From contig JAHRBC010000001.1 in the NCBI GenBank assembly GCA_022702545.1, positions 868,001 through 932,000 on the forward strand: a stretch of 64,000 nt of DNA, in the 5' to 3' direction. The first letter of the stretch is position 1. Each line of letters starts with the position of its first letter. Shown here one piece after another: positions 12,005 to 24,107 of the stretch. The translations under genes were made by a program, and so were the position numbers. The notes under the pieces are model-generated. The model made no database searches and was not told where the DNA came from. It worked only from the letters and a program-made list of their open reading frames with translations. The DNA comes from Phycomyces nitens. Its lineage: Eukaryota > Mucoromycota > Mucoromycetes > Mucorales > Phycomycetaceae.

Positions 12005-12619
12005 ATGTCATTTCTTTCATCCATCCGGGCCATTACCTCTGCCACACGTCCAATTCCCACACGCGTCGTGGGCCAGACCACACGTCGGTTCTTGAGCACC
12101 ACCCGTACAAAGACAAAGGTGGTTGATCGCGAGCTTCCTCCTGCTCCCAAATCCCGAAAGCCAATGATCATTGGCGGTGCATTGGTTGGCGCTGGTGTCT
12201 GGGCTGGTGTTCTCGGCTATGCCATGAACTACCAGCGTCTCTCGAGCAGTATCGTAAACGGAACTCTGTTTATGGTGCGCTACGACCCTCGCATTATTGC
12301 ACTTGTGGGTGATCAGGTTGATTATGCAGACAGCACACCCTGGATCTCTGGTTCAGTCAACCATCTCAAGGGAAAGGTCGACATTGGATTTGATGTAACA
12401 GGAAAGACAGGTAAATAAACATTGATAATCAACAGAGAATGGCTTGTTGACCAGAATGTAGGTGAACGTGCCCGTGTTCATTTCGAGTCTGTTCGTTCGG
12501 GCCACAACTGGAAGACCATTGAGTTTACTGTGACCCGCCTGAGTGATAACAAGGTGGTTGATATTGGCCACCATGAGCTATCTGAAAAGGGTGGGCCAGT
12601 GGTAGCTGGAATTGCTTAA
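12005..12619 (+). CDS. COA1: Cytochrome c oxidase assembly factor 1 (Coa1 family)
   Basis: Coa1 helps early maturation of Cox1 in the mitochondrial inner membrane. Exons 12005-12410 and 12462-12619 give 187 aa. The first ~40 residues (MSFLSSIRAITSATRPIPTR...) form a Ser/Arg-rich presequence; a single membrane segment follows at ~62-82 (MIIGGALVGAGVWAGVLGYA). The intermembrane-space part contains WISGSVNHLKGKVDIGFDV, then GERARVHFES and the TRLSDNKVVDIG strand typical of the family. I chose the ATG at 12005; the frame is open 13 codons further up but without another ATG. It diverges from the AIM18-like gene, also mitochondrial. Confidence 0.9.
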
Positions 12620-12737
12620 GCTTTACGGGCATTACAAGAATCTTACCCCCCTCTCCTAGACCACAAATATAATATAATGAAATGTACTCAAGCTTATATC
12701 CTCCAAAAACAGACAAATAGACAATTACTAGTGTAAA

Positions 12738-13653
12738 CTATAATTTAGTAGAAAGTGTTGGGATATGCTCTTTTAAGAATCTTGCTACTTGTAAGACCTG
12801 GTCATCTTCAAACGAGTGTGCTAATTCAGGGTACTCGTAAAACACGGCATTGTATCCCATTGCTTTCATATGATGAAAGGACAATGCACCATACTTTGAA
12901 GGAATCACAAGATCTTTGCTCCCATGAAGCATCAGGATAGGAGTGGACTTCTTTACGGGCTGGCCAAACTAGTATAGAGGGTAAATACAGAGAATATTCA
13001 ACAAAAGAATACGACTTGCCACTTTGATTTGGTTCTTTCCAACAAGACAGCCGCTACAACCAATGATTCCTCCAAGAGCATGGTGGCTGAATAGAGCTGT
13101 GAGCAAAGATATTATACAGCCTATTTTCAACGTATTAAGAATAAAGCTTATTGGCAATAAAAATTGGCAAAAATTGGTCATTTTTACCCTGTGAGAATCC
13201 TCCTAGAATAATCCGTTGAATAGGAATTCCAGCCTTGATCTCATTTTCAATCAATGTATTGACTGTATGCCATAATTCCAAAAGAAGTATCAGACATTCT
13301 GCATAAACAGGCTGTTTTATTATGCCTACCCTTTGCCACAGACTCCTTCATACTGTCCGAGTCTATATGGTCAACATTATTGTCAAACGAAAAGGTACTG
13401 ACATCAAACCAGGCCGGCATTTCTATTCCATCATAGCACGAAATAGATCTGACAGGTCTATAAAAGTTTAATAAGTATATTGCCATTATATTGAGATGAC
13501 TTACGCATTAGGAAAAATCCACTTTACATGAGGAAACTGTTTGCCAAGTTGGCTTGAAAGGAATAGCCAACTCACTCCACTGTCTCCTATGCCATGTAGC
13601 CAAATAACGGTGGCAGTGTGGGTTTGAGTAGGTAAGGATTCCTCTGTAGTCAT
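12738..13653 (-). CDS. APT1: Acyl-protein thioesterase 1 / alpha-beta hydrolase
   Basis: Cytosolic serine hydrolase that removes palmitate from Cys residues of proteins. Exons in coding order 13653-13505, 13457-13330, 13262-13188, 13120-13020 and 12968-12738; 227 aa, the usual size. Visible landmarks are VIWLHGIGDSG (oxyanion region), WFDV, the nucleophile elbow GGFSQG built across the intron 13187-13121, Asp in LHGSKDLVIP and His in ELAHSFEDD. A nearer acceptor at ~13096 would give GFSQA and lose the family segment ISLLTAL, so I used the AG at 13121-13122. The intron 13019-12969 has a GC donor (GTG|GCAAGT); a weaker GT three bases upstream would delete one residue. It is convergent with COA1 (118 bp between stops). 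Confidence 0.92.
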
Positions 13654-14711
13654 GGTGATTAGGCCTCCTTGCGAACGTGAAAAGGACTTGCCGCTTGATT
13701 TGGCTGGTTATCAAATTGAAAACGATTTCATATAAATAATAATACATATTCCCCTCATTTTCTCCCTGTAAGACACAATGAACCAATATGGCACTTGTAC
13801 ATGTTTCAAAACGGTAGTACAGTGTGGATTTGATGGTCGCACTGAATTAGGCATGTCCAGCTTCCTTCAAGGTCAAAGTATTGCTGATATCCAAACACTT
13901 GGCTTTAAATCAACAATAAAGTATTGATTATCTTTACAATTTGGCCTTGTTCCCAACAAGGAAAACCCACGCTCTTTCTTATTACTCTCTGCCGATCTTC
14001 TCTTGCTGCTCCCTTTAATCAAACTCCCTAAACAAAATAGAATGATTGTATCCATTTTAACCGTGAATTCGCCCCTTAAAGAGCTGTATATGATCTTGTT
14101 TCGATAGATAACGTATGCCTCCAACTACTAATCATAAACCTGTTAAGCAGAACATGACCAATAGATAACAAACCTTGGCCGCGAGTGCCAATGTCAGTTC
14201 CAATGCCAGTTCCAGTGACAATTCCAGTGCCAGTTCTCAGTATCAATACAGATAGAAGAATCTCTTTACCTTTTCCAAAGGTCCAATGGTAAACAACAGT
14301 TTGATAGCAATCGATTTTCTTGGTAGATTCTACTCGTGTTGACACGTTTTTTTGTTCTCTCGAAAAATATCATTTAACTCTAGACGTTTCGCCCGAGATC
14401 CTTTTCATTTTCTCTTTTGCTTTTCAAAAAAAAACTTCTTTATAAACTTCTTTATAAACAAACCAAAGCTTTATAGTACTTTATGCAATTGCGGATCGGA
14501 AAGACCAAAGAACGATCGATGCCTGGGGATCAACAAGGGTTCTGGCACCTAAAGAAACTCGCTCTAGGAAGAACTTTTAAAGAAAGTACAGACTGTTTGC
14601 CAGAGACCGGTACGCCTACTCAATAGATAGGCCCTTGATACTCAATATCTCATGGTCTCAACATTCTCTAATCTAGATCGATCAAGAGACAATGGACACA
14701 CGACACAAAGC
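13654..14711. other. Stretch without a secure gene
   Basis: Only weak candidates. On the minus strand, an ATG at 14373 opens a 34-codon exon ending at a GTAAAG donor (~14269) that could splice to an exon near 14135-14075 and make a ~54-aa peptide. On the plus strand an ATG at ~13778 opens a 49-codon frame. Neither has a recognisable domain. The interval also holds a short hexamer-like repeat, (C)CAGTTCCAATG variants, at ~14190-14235. Confidence 0.35.
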
Positions 14712-17096
14712 ATGAAGCCCAAACTGTCCAGGTAAGTTTTTTTTTTAAAAAGGCAATGGGCCTTGTGGGTCTCCTGCTATTAGATATTTTACTTTGACAG
14801 ATCATATTGTATTCTAAATTTATGCCATCTTTATTTTAGTACGATATTCTCGCAACGCCATCAAGGTAAGGCAATCTGGTTATTGTTTCTCCTTAAAGAC
14901 CCAGATTTCCTCCCAGAAATATAATGTGCATGTCTGTGGGGTCTATCATTGTCCTTGACCTATTTATTTATTTATTTATTTATTTGTTTGTTTTGTTTTT
15001 TCTTTAAATATATATAAAGAGTTTGAGCTTTCTTCCAACGCTTGTTTCGACTCTGAAGCAAAACCAACAATGATACGTTCGGCCACAAGCATGCAAAATA
15101 TCCACACCTACGCAGAACGTCCGTCTCAGCGACAGGGCGCCGATCCGCTAGACATAAAAGCATCTAGCCGACCACGTCCATTGTCATATTCTACCGGTAC
15201 ATCCGCAGGTCTGTCTCCTACCTTGGTCAGAAACATCAGTACCAATAAAAACCAACGCTCAATTCATCGTACAGTCACTCCACGCTCACAGCAGGACCCC
15301 AAGACCCAAGAAGGCCTCTTGCGCTCTTCAGAGGACAATCGTCGAGTCAACCGGCACTCCTTGACTCCTCGGGTGTCCAACAAGCCACAGGTCCATGGCA
15401 ACATTGAAGACTTTTTTGAGCTTGACAACGGGCCTCAGCGACAGGTTTCCAGACCCCCGGGTGTGCCATGTGAACGGCCGGGAAAAGCGACTAATGGGAC
15501 CAAAGAAGGAGTATCGCGATCATCCATGTCCGATCTTCCAGATCGGCGTAGAAATGCATCCGAGTGCCAGCCATCGGGGGCAGTGGCACAGGAAACACAC
15601 TCTCGATCTGACAAGGCAAGTGCTGGCCCAGTTCCTACCAGTTCGCAGAGCTCAGGCCTCTTGTCTCGCACTTCAAAGCAGGCTGACCAAGCACAGCCAA
15701 AGGTTCGCAACCTGCGGTCAGCTGCCTCGTTTGCTTCCTTGCGTCCGTCCCAGCAGACTCCTGCCGCTCGTCTTAGCCCCAACCGATCGCCTCCTCCTCC
15801 TCCTCCGCCACCACAGCGTATGGGCAGCCGCCAGACCTTGCCTCCAAAGACACACCAGGAAAAGGCACAAAACAACCGACTCTTGGCCCAGACTTCCCGC
15901 CGAGACAGTACCGATACCACGTCCACTGTATCCTCCTTTTCGTCTTCGTCGTCTGATGCCAGCCAGCGCAGTATTGCACCTAAGCAAGGCGGGCCAATCT
16001 ATCAGTACAGGACTACTGAGGACGAAAGATCCGCCTTTGCCTCGGATACCGAGCCATCTTCCTTTGAGCTCTATGGTGATTGTGGAGATTATCACAAGCC
16101 AGAGAATATGGAGCGCAATACCCCGAGCGATGACGAGAACCAACTCGAAAACAGCTTTAGTGTCGAGTACTGGAAAGACAAGTTACACAAAGAGCAGGCT
16201 ACAGTCAAGGCATTGCAACGCCAAAAACAAGGCAAGTGTAATATGGATTGATTATGATGAATAGGTTTATTTACAGTGTTTAAACATTAGCCTGCAACAA
16301 GGACATTAGTTTCCTGAGCCAGTCTGTAGATTCCCTAGCATTGGAAAAGCAAGAATGGATAAAGCGGTTTGAAGCAGAAAAGGTATGTTGATATAAAGAC
16401 TAGCCTAGGAACCTTATTGACCCAACCTTTTTTATATATGTGTATATATAGACACAGAAAGAACGCCTTCAAGATGAGATCTTGTCGGTTAAAGACAGCC
16501 TTACGGTTGCTAGCGAGCAAGTCAGACAAATGCTGATCGAAAACGAGGCCTTGAAAAAACAGGTTGAGCAGGTGTATGGAGACCCATTCAAGACTTCAGT
16601 AGTTGGGCCTGCGTCTTCGTCCTTGTCAGCCATAAAGTCCCAGCTTCGTTCCTCGCAGGTCCAGGCACGTACTCTAAAGGCAACCCTGGAGCAGTTCCTG
16701 CGTCTTGGAGATGGCTCAGAAGAGCAGTATGCCGTACAAGAGACCCCCAAGGCAGATCCTCTACCAAATGAGCCCTTGGACCAGGTTCCAGAAAAGGTGA
16801 CCTCGGGTGAAGACACAGATCTGGCTGGAAATGACTTGGATATTCTTTTAAGGGATCTTGTGCTTGAAAAAGAGCTGGTTAGTGAATGCTGTGTTACGAT
16901 GGATTAGATGGCTAATATATTGTATTAGCTTCAAGCAGAGTACAGCAAGATGCCTGTCACGGGTGCCAATACTCTTACACGTCGACGCAGAGAAGAGCTG
17001 GAGAGTCGACTAGACGAGGTTGATTCGCATATGAGCAAGATTAAGCTTAGGATGAGAAACAGAAACTCTTCCCAACGAGAGAATATACTAGGTTAA
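14712..17096 (+). CDS. Coiled-coil protein with disordered N-terminal half (647 aa)
   Basis: Exons 14712-14731 (20 nt), 14840-14865 (26 nt), 15020-16231, 16291-16382, 16452-16877 and 16929-17096. The N-terminal ~400 residues are rich in Ser, Pro, Arg and Gln and include a run of eight Pro at ~15783-15806. From ~residue 395 the protein is a heptad-rich coiled coil (KLHKEQATVKALQRQ.., EKQEWIKRFEAEK.., KDSLTVASEQVRQMLIEN). The C-terminus, LQAEYSKMPVTG then RRRREELESRLDEVD and KIKLRMR, recalls the basic coiled-coil ends of enkurin- and Cep57-like microtubule/centrosome proteins; this is inference. Intron 16232-16290 must use a GC donor (CAAG|GCAAGT) and the second AG, because the first acceptor leads into a stop. 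Confidence 0.78.
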
Positions 17097-17210
17097 AAAA
17101 GTGGGCATTTATGAGTGTATGTGGGTGTTTATTATTATATATAGGATATAATAATAATAATAAAAATATTTATAAAATATAATAATGATTGATTGTATAA
17201 AGGAAATGCT

Positions 17211-18544
17211 CTACATGACATAGTAAAGAGACGAAGATGGTGCCTTTACAAACATCCAACGATCTCTTACTCCATTCATGCCAGTACTGCTAGAATAAAG
17301 AGGTAGCTGGTTGGACAGCATATTATCCATGCCAAATGTTGAGCAGTCTTCAGAATGGGGTTCCTGGCTTTGGATCTCCAAGGGACCCATTCCAAAAGGA
17401 CTAAAGTAGCCCTTTTTATCAAGCGACCGGTCGCTTCCCACTGGCAAGAGTGGTTTGGCATTCAGATGGTTGGTTGATCTAGGAAGAACTCCACAATTGT
17501 TTTCCCAACGGACTGCACCGCCTGTCCACACACGTACCAAGTTCAAGAAACGTTCCTTGTCTTCATCTGTAATACTAGGTGCCTCTATTTCAGGAGAATG
17601 ATCTTTTGATCCACAAGTGTCAGTATTCTCTTCAATGCACCTCTTCTCATCAGGGGTGGGGGATTCTATCGTTCTCTTGGGAAACTGACGAGCAGAGATA
17701 TTAGACACTCGGGTGGGAAGAGGATTTCCCGCAGTACTCCGGGGTCTGCTCGAATGGGGTGAGCTGCCCAGATGGTGTTTTTTGATGGCGAATGAAGACG
17801 ATCTACGCTTGGGGACCAAGGCCTTTAGTCGCTCAAACTCTGGATCACACGGCTGGGTTGTCATGCTGTCTTCTTGAGTAGGTTGGGCAAATACTTCTTT
17901 GATCAAATGAGGATTCCCCCAAGGAGAGCTAGTTGGGTGCTTGGCCAGGTCAGGTGCATTGGTTGCAAGTGTAGGAAAGTCTTCTATTGTGTCAGAAGGT
18001 GGCAATTTGGTGAGGTCTATACAGCTATTGTTTCGCAGGGTCTTTGCAGGTCGTTTGGCGTCGGTTCGATGCTCATGGCTGGTTGTCGCGTGCCGAGAAG
18101 TGTGGCCAAGACTTCTGGGTGAAGGTGAAGATGCTGATGGACGTGGTGAGAGAGAACTATCGTCAGACTCAACTGAAAACAAAGAGATGAGAGTTGGGTC
18201 CTGTTTGAAATAATCATTTTTTTTATTTTATTTTTAGTTTGCAAGCCATGCCTACCTGCAGTTCTTTGGGTTAAAAGAGACTTTTTAGTAGAGTCGGTTG
18301 GACATATATCCTTTAAATCGCTATCTCTGTGGGTTCGCTTTCCAAAGGAAGAAAATGCAAGTGAAGTTGTCCTCAGGCCGGGTTTCTCGGTAGGAGAAAG
18401 TATCCAGCTTGGGGCAAACACATAGGCAGCTGGACTAGCTGACCGGCTGCGTATCGATAGTCGCTGGTCTCTCTCTGGCAGGTGCCCAGAGAGCGGATGT
18501 TCTGGATTTTTTTTCGAATCAAACACTTCATCCACTGGTACCAT
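17211..18544 (-). CDS. Ser/Pro-rich, mostly disordered hypothetical protein (416 aa)
   Basis: Exons in coding order 18544-18256 and 18172-17211. Low-complexity, rich in Ser, Pro, Thr and basic patches (RRSSSFAIKKHH, RSRSASPAAY), with one better-ordered stretch, DEDKERFLNLVRVWTGG, followed by AVRWENN. No known domain recognised. The start at 18544 is the first ATG; the frame stays open upstream to ~18591 (RILYESYRNDPLASFV) next to an AG acceptor-like site, so a further 5' exon is possible, although I find no nearby ATG. It is convergent with the coiled-coil gene (114 bp between stops). Confidence 0.7.
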
Positions 18545-19295
18545 GACAAATGAAGCAAGTGGATCGTTCCGGTAACTCTCGTACAGGATGCGCTACTGCA
18601 AAAGGCAATATAGGACTGATGCCAGTGTGAATAAGAAAGGGCAGATTAAGGAAAGGGAAGAGTATTAAAGAGAGTGCAACAAGAGCAATTTAAGAAATGA
18701 ACCAAAAAATAAAAAGGGCTACAAAACAAGACACAATTCAAGGTAAAGTGAGCCGAGATATAAGTAAGAGATGAAGAGGATTCGGATTGGCTCTCTTAAA
18801 GGGGATTGCAATGCACTCAAGAGAATGGCCACTTGCCAAAGGTGAATAAGTGTTTGCTATAGACTAATTAAAAGCAAAGTGACGGTGTATTGTAGCTGTA
18901 GAATAAAGAGAAGAAGAGGATCATAAAGAAAAATAAAAATATATAAAAAGATTGGCCCATTTCTATTTACACCTTTTTTTATATGGATTTATACATAATG
19001 CACGTATTTGCTTTCTTGTTGCGTCATTGAATGCACTCTGTACAATGACCTTTACTAAATGGCCTACTGAAAGACCTTTTAATTCCTAAATTCAAGGTGC
19101 ATTTATCTTCTTCTTCCATTTATATATACATGTGTGTATCTAAATACACTGCTACACAAACTACTGATTTATTTTTTTAAAATTACCTGTATAGATTCAA
19201 GTAGCCAGTCTTTACATCGCCGACTAAACGTCATCCAGCTGCGTCAACAAAGACCAAAATCCCCCTACCAAAAATTTCTTTCCTTTTTGTATCTC
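18545..19295. other. Divergent intergenic region
   Basis: Lies between the 5' ends of the disordered-protein gene (minus) and PAM17 (plus). Purine-rich on the plus strand, no gene evident. It probably holds both promoters and possibly a 5' leader exon for the minus-strand gene. Confidence 0.45.
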
Positions 19296-19963
19296 ATGTC
19301 ACTTCGAGCAATCCAAACAATCCGGCCTCATCTCAAGCCAAGCCAACCAATTCTTGGTCTGGCTGTCAGTCGTCTGTCTGGAAAACAGGCATTTGGATAC
19401 TCTACTTCTAGCGAATCCGAAAGACTTATTCCCACATGGGATGACTACTTTAAGCTGCGCAAGAAGCGTCGCATGTTTGAACTTGCTGCCTATCCTCCCA
19501 GCACAATCCTTCCAATCATCACCACAGGCGCATATTGCATGAATCTCCAGGTCGATCCTACCGAGACCTACCTTGGCCTCGATCCCGTCACTGGCCTTGG
19601 TCTTCTCACTCTCAGCACAGTAGGCTTATTACTCTTATTGACAACAGCAATGGACAATTGAAATATTGAATGTTTATCTAATAGGGTTTCTTTGGTCTCT
19701 TGCTTGGTCCTCTTTTTGGTGACGCTCTGTTCAAGCTGACCAACCGCAAAATGATTCCTGAAATGGAGATTCGCGACAAGGCTTTTTATGAACATATCAA
19801 GAACAACCGTGCCGATGCTCGACTCAACTCTATCCGTAACCCTGTTCCTGACTATTATGGAGAAAAGATCCAGTCAGTGGCTGATTATCGGGCATGGTTG
19901 AGAAAGCAGCGTGAACATTATAGAAAGGGAGTGTTTGGTGGAAATGTAGAGGATGATAACTAG
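19296..19963 (+). CDS. PAM17: Presequence translocase-associated motor subunit PAM17
   Basis: Inner-membrane component of the TIM23 import motor. Exons 19296-19619 and 19685-19963 give 200 aa. An N-terminal presequence (MSLRAIQTIRPHLKPSQ) is followed by the family motif TWDDYFKLRKKRRMFEL, two membrane segments (ILPIITTGAYCMNLQV-like and LGLLTLSTV joined to GFFGLLLGPLFGDALF), and the matrix tail with NPVPDYYGEKIQSVADYRAW, strongly conserved in Pam17. The frame is open upstream to 19134, but the leader there is not presequence-like, so the ATG at 19296 is preferred. Confidence 0.95.
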
Positions 19964-21327
19964 ATCTTGTATAAATTGCATTCAGGACCCTTGTGCCTTT
20001 ATTTTTATTTTTATTTTTTATATATTTGACTATATGCTATCATTGATTGGAGAACAAGAGAAAAGAGTATATTTTGCTGGGTGATACAACAGAGTACAAA
20101 AGAGGTCCATGGGATATTTGGCACACACGCTTTCATAGTAGTTAAATTGGTCTTGAGCCCAAAATTCATTCAATCTCGCAACACTCTTTTTTTTTTTTGT
20201 AAATTAGCATTGACTATAGACCAGCAGCCAAATTGTACTGCAATTGTAGGAAATATAATGCCCAACTAGTTGAACAAGAAGTACAGTTTGAGAAATCAAT
20301 TGAAGAATCTTTTTGTGTTTGTTTGTTTGTTTCAATATATGATCTCAATATTATTTAAATTTCCTGTTGTAAACTCGATTCCATGTGATTTTGTTTTTAC
20401 AAAAAAAAAGTTCTGGTGGCTATATACAACCAGTATAATTTATACAAAATAAAAATTCTAGTTGGTACAGAAATGCAAAATTGTACCTTTCAGGAACAAG
20501 ATTTGGATAATAATATATTTTGTGCATATTTGACTCTTTATAGCTGGATTATCATGTTGAATAGATGACTCTTGTGCCAACGCACCAATATATATATATA
20601 TTAAAAGAAGGTGCTCAGAAGAGTGTATTGAATCATTTTTATCTAATCCACATTACAGCTCTTTTAGACTTTGATATTATTCTTGATAAGTATGTTTTGG
20701 CCCAAAAAGCACAACATTTCAATCTGAACATTATACCCATGCAAACAGCTGTTTGTATTCTGTGCGGTTAAATATCGGTCTTCGTCCAAACCCTTGCCTT
20801 GTTATAGGAATATATTATGATTAGCCCTATTCTCTAGCCATCATAGGGTAAAATACTGGGGATAAAAAGTTGCTAGAAATCTTCTGCTGCTGCTGCTATC
20901 TCTATCTTGTCATTATTCATTTTCAACCTTTAGCTTTTATATATTTAGATTCTGTAATGCTAGATAAAGAGCTATAAACAGTCGACACAGTAATTTACTT
21001 CAATTGAAATTATATATTGGTCAAAAGACATTTGTATAGCTCTTTATCCACTCTTAAATCTCATAAAATATCAACGACTATTGACTCGGTACTCTATTTT
21101 TTATTTACAAAAGTATAGAAAGGATTATCTGGTATATCAGGATTGTCAATCAATATTTTGATCCTATAATGATAAGCATCTCTATGGAATTTCCCCTTTG
21201 ATTATTTTAAATATCCCTCTAAAACTAGGTGACTTTATTTATACACATTTCTAGCTGCTAGAAATAAAGTCGTTTTACAATTCTCTGGTTTTAATATGCT
21301 TATAAAAATATATATCACCAAATTGAT
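19964..21327. other. AT-rich intergenic, no gene seen
   Basis: Downstream of PAM17 and of the convergent HSPA12-like gene. Contains short chance frames, a TA run (~20591-20600) and a short CTG repeat (~20886-20897). No RNA gene recognised. Confidence 0.45.
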
Positions 21328-23431
21328 TTACGGAAGGTTCTTTACAATCTCATTGAACAACCACAGCTTTCGTTTTTTGATAATCGGTAGTGGGTTGGGT
21401 TCGGTGTATAGCTGAATCGTCTTTTTTCCAGTGACATCCCAGACTGTGACATATTCGAATTCTCTGCCTTCAATATTCACCTTGACTTTGATGCTGTCCA
21501 AACCAAAATGCATCTTCATAGCCATTACATTGTATTTAGCCCCTTTTCTTGTGTCGATTGGAAATTCAGTATCGAATATGGACACCAGGTCAATCTCTTT
21601 TGTAGTAGGATATTCAGGAACAGGCTCATCACTATCATTGGCATACAAGGCTAATGATACATTTGGTCAATTGAACCACTCGGATGATTACAAAACTTAC
21701 ATATAATTGGAAGACTGTTCTTGTTCCAAGCAATCTTCTTGGTGATCCACACATTTTCTTTAACCGGCTCGCCTTTCCTTATACAAACGTAGAACTTGTC
21801 GTTTGGGTTCTTTCTATCGCTTTCGTCGGATGAATCATCGGGTGAACATAGCTTGATACCATATGTGCGGCGCAGAATACGCTGGGTAATTCTAGTTGGC
21901 TTTTGGGCAAACAAGATGGATCCTTCTAGCACAGCCTTACTTCCGTATCTAATCATCTTGAAATACTTGACTCGATCCTCAAATGTCTTTTCAATTCGGT
22001 TTAAAAGATATTTCGACTGCCCAAACCCACCGGTTATAAACATAGCATCCAGGTTCCTGTCTCCAAGTTGTTCAAACTGTTTCTTTATCATTTCAACAAC
22101 TTCATCGACTACCGGATCAAATACTTTTGTACGAATTTCCTCCAATGTAAAGAATTGTTCGTCATTGATATCCGGATGTCCCGCAAGAAGTTCTGTATTA
22201 ATCCTATCCACCCATCTATCCATTCTTTTCTTTTTCCTATCGCCAAACCAGGGCTGTATAGAATATAAACATGTCAGTTGTCCTGTAAAATATCTCTATA
22301 ATCCAAGATAGAGAGTGGTGGCTATTTACCTTTAATCCTCTACTAAAATAATCTTGAACGATTCTTAATGTATAGACACTGAATCCAGGGTATCCAGACA
22401 CACGCTCTCTCAACAAACTCTCGAATCTAGCATCCAAAAAGGTAGACCCACATGTGCTGCCTGTACCCATTATTATTTCTTTCAGGCCAATTGATTCGGT
22501 TGAATCGTCTTTCTCAAAAGTAGCAATGTCCACGGTTCCTCCACCAGCATCACATATCATGTAAATACCACCATTAGTAAGCTCTATCTCTGGAGAAACA
22601 TGTTCAGCATACAATGCAGCCGCAACAGCTTCATCAACAATCAATAGTCTCCCAGGCTCATCGTCTTTTTGAACAAGTCCGGCCAGTATGGCAGCCTCTC
22701 TCATGATACCCTTGGACTGTTCGGACCACATAGTTGGGACAGCCATACAATATCTGTACCTGGAAGGATCAGAACATTCGGTATATTTTTCAACCACATC
22801 TTCATAGATATCTTTGCGCATATCACTGAAATAATCAGCAATAACTATGGTGAAATGTTAATAATTCATACTTTAATTTTCAGATATCCACAACCCCAAA
22901 TCTGACTCTTGCCTTGTACTGGAGTCCTGTTTGGTGGAAGTGGTGGGAGGTCCTTTTTAACAGTTCTGTCCAGCCATAGCTTTACTCTGGTTACACTGTG
23001 CCCAGAGTCAGGGCAAGTTTTTAATGTGCGGTCAGCAGATATTCCACATTCAAAAGCTTCTTGTAACTTTGTATAAAATATCATTGACGGCATGTCTTTG
23101 TTATGCCAAAGCTCTCTCCCTATACTATACAGAATACAAGAGAGTAAGTCTTTGGAGCAAATAAATGACCCTTTGAATATATAATCTAGCTTATCTTGAA
23201 AATTCAAGTATAACGATTCTCTTGATATCCAAAGAAAAGACCGAGACAATATCTTACACAGGAGTTTCATCAGGAAGATTATTCTTTAATTTTATGCCAA
23301 TGTATCCCGAGAAAGTGGTTCCAAAGTCTAACAGACACAGTCAATGCTCATTTGATACATGTAATTACGGAGTTATGAGGACATTTACCTATGGCAATAA
23401 GAGCACTATAGTTATCCAAGTCAAGTACCAT
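21328..23431 (-). CDS. HSPA12-type Hsp70 ATPase-domain protein
   Basis: Exons in coding order 23431-23389, 23327-23258, 23220-22913, 22844-22330, 22253-21701 and 21650-21328; ~603 aa. The actin-like ATPase fold is clear: phosphate-1 motif AIDFGTTFSGY near residue 15 (built across the first intron), DAGGGTVDIATF, and adenosine motif FITGGFGQSKYLLNRI. Other family landmarks are CMAVPTMWSEQSKGIMREAA and DEAVAAALYAE. The C-terminus lacks a canonical Hsp70 substrate-binding domain, as in HSPA12 proteins. This group is expanded in many Mucoromycota; roles are mostly unknown. The intron 22912-22845 has a GC donor (CAAG|GCAAGA). The 37-nt intron 23257-23221 is the least certain junction. Confidence 0.86.
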
Positions 23432-24107
23432 TTATAAGATATATATATATATATGAATTTGAAAGAGGAATATCGAATGGACATGCAATTTATTTTATTT
23501 TATTTTATTTTATCTATTTTCAACTTTCTGGAATATATTTCCCGTACTTGTCGTACCAAAACACCCTCGTACCATAAGTAGGGATGGTCAGAAGGAAGTA
23601 CTGTAATGTTGGACAGCTGTAGGATCCTTGGTATACAATGCGATATGAACTACTGGTCTGTTGAGAGGGAGGAGAGTTATATGCAACAGTAGGATAAATA
23701 TTTATGCAATCCGCCCAACAATTATCAAGCAGCAAATTTGCACAGAAAAAAAAAGAATCCAATCTTAGCAGGTTTTTTGTTCGCAAGTCGTTGTAAAACC
23801 AGGCAGCATCGTAGTACAAATCAGATCTGATCTTCCGTTATCACTTTTAGTTGATATGATTGGATAAATCTCTATACTTTTTTAACCACCTCTAAAATAT
23901 TTATTCTTATAAATTCGATGTGCAAAACAAGTAAAGAAGAAGAAAAAAAGTGGCTCTTTCTCTGACAGGTATGTTATTTTTTTAAAAACAGTCAATATAT
24001 GATAACAAACGCGTCAGAAAACTAAAATCATATTCTATTTACAACTTGAAAAAAAGTACCTAAATGCTCAGCAAGACAACAAGCTATCAAGGATTCAAAA
24101 GGATTAA
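23432..24107. other. Stretch without a secure gene
   Basis: A minus-strand frame at 23819-23520 encodes a plausible-looking tail (..YGTRVFWYDKYGKYIPES) but has no ATG and no clear upstream exon; it may be a gene remnant. A TA microsatellite (~23440-23454) and (TTTTA)n run (~23488-23514) are present. Confidence 0.35.

Noticed and set aside
13089..13096. Alternative acceptor for APT1 exon 4
   Set aside because: It would give GFSQA and delete the conserved helix; the AG at 13121-13122 restores GFSQG followed by ISLLTAL.
14190..14240. Short CCAGTTCCAATG-like tandem pattern, considered as a CRISPR or protein repeat
   Set aside because: Far too short and without spacers; fungal nuclear DNA, so a simple repeat at most.
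15395..16264. 289-codon plus-strand frame overlapping the coiled-coil gene
   Set aside because: Shadow frame in a region whose first frame joins cleanly to upstream and downstream exons and carries the coiled coil.
19134..19295. Upstream extension of PAM17
   Set aside because: The extended leader is hydrophobic/neutral and lacks an expected ATG context; the internal ATG gives a typical presequence.
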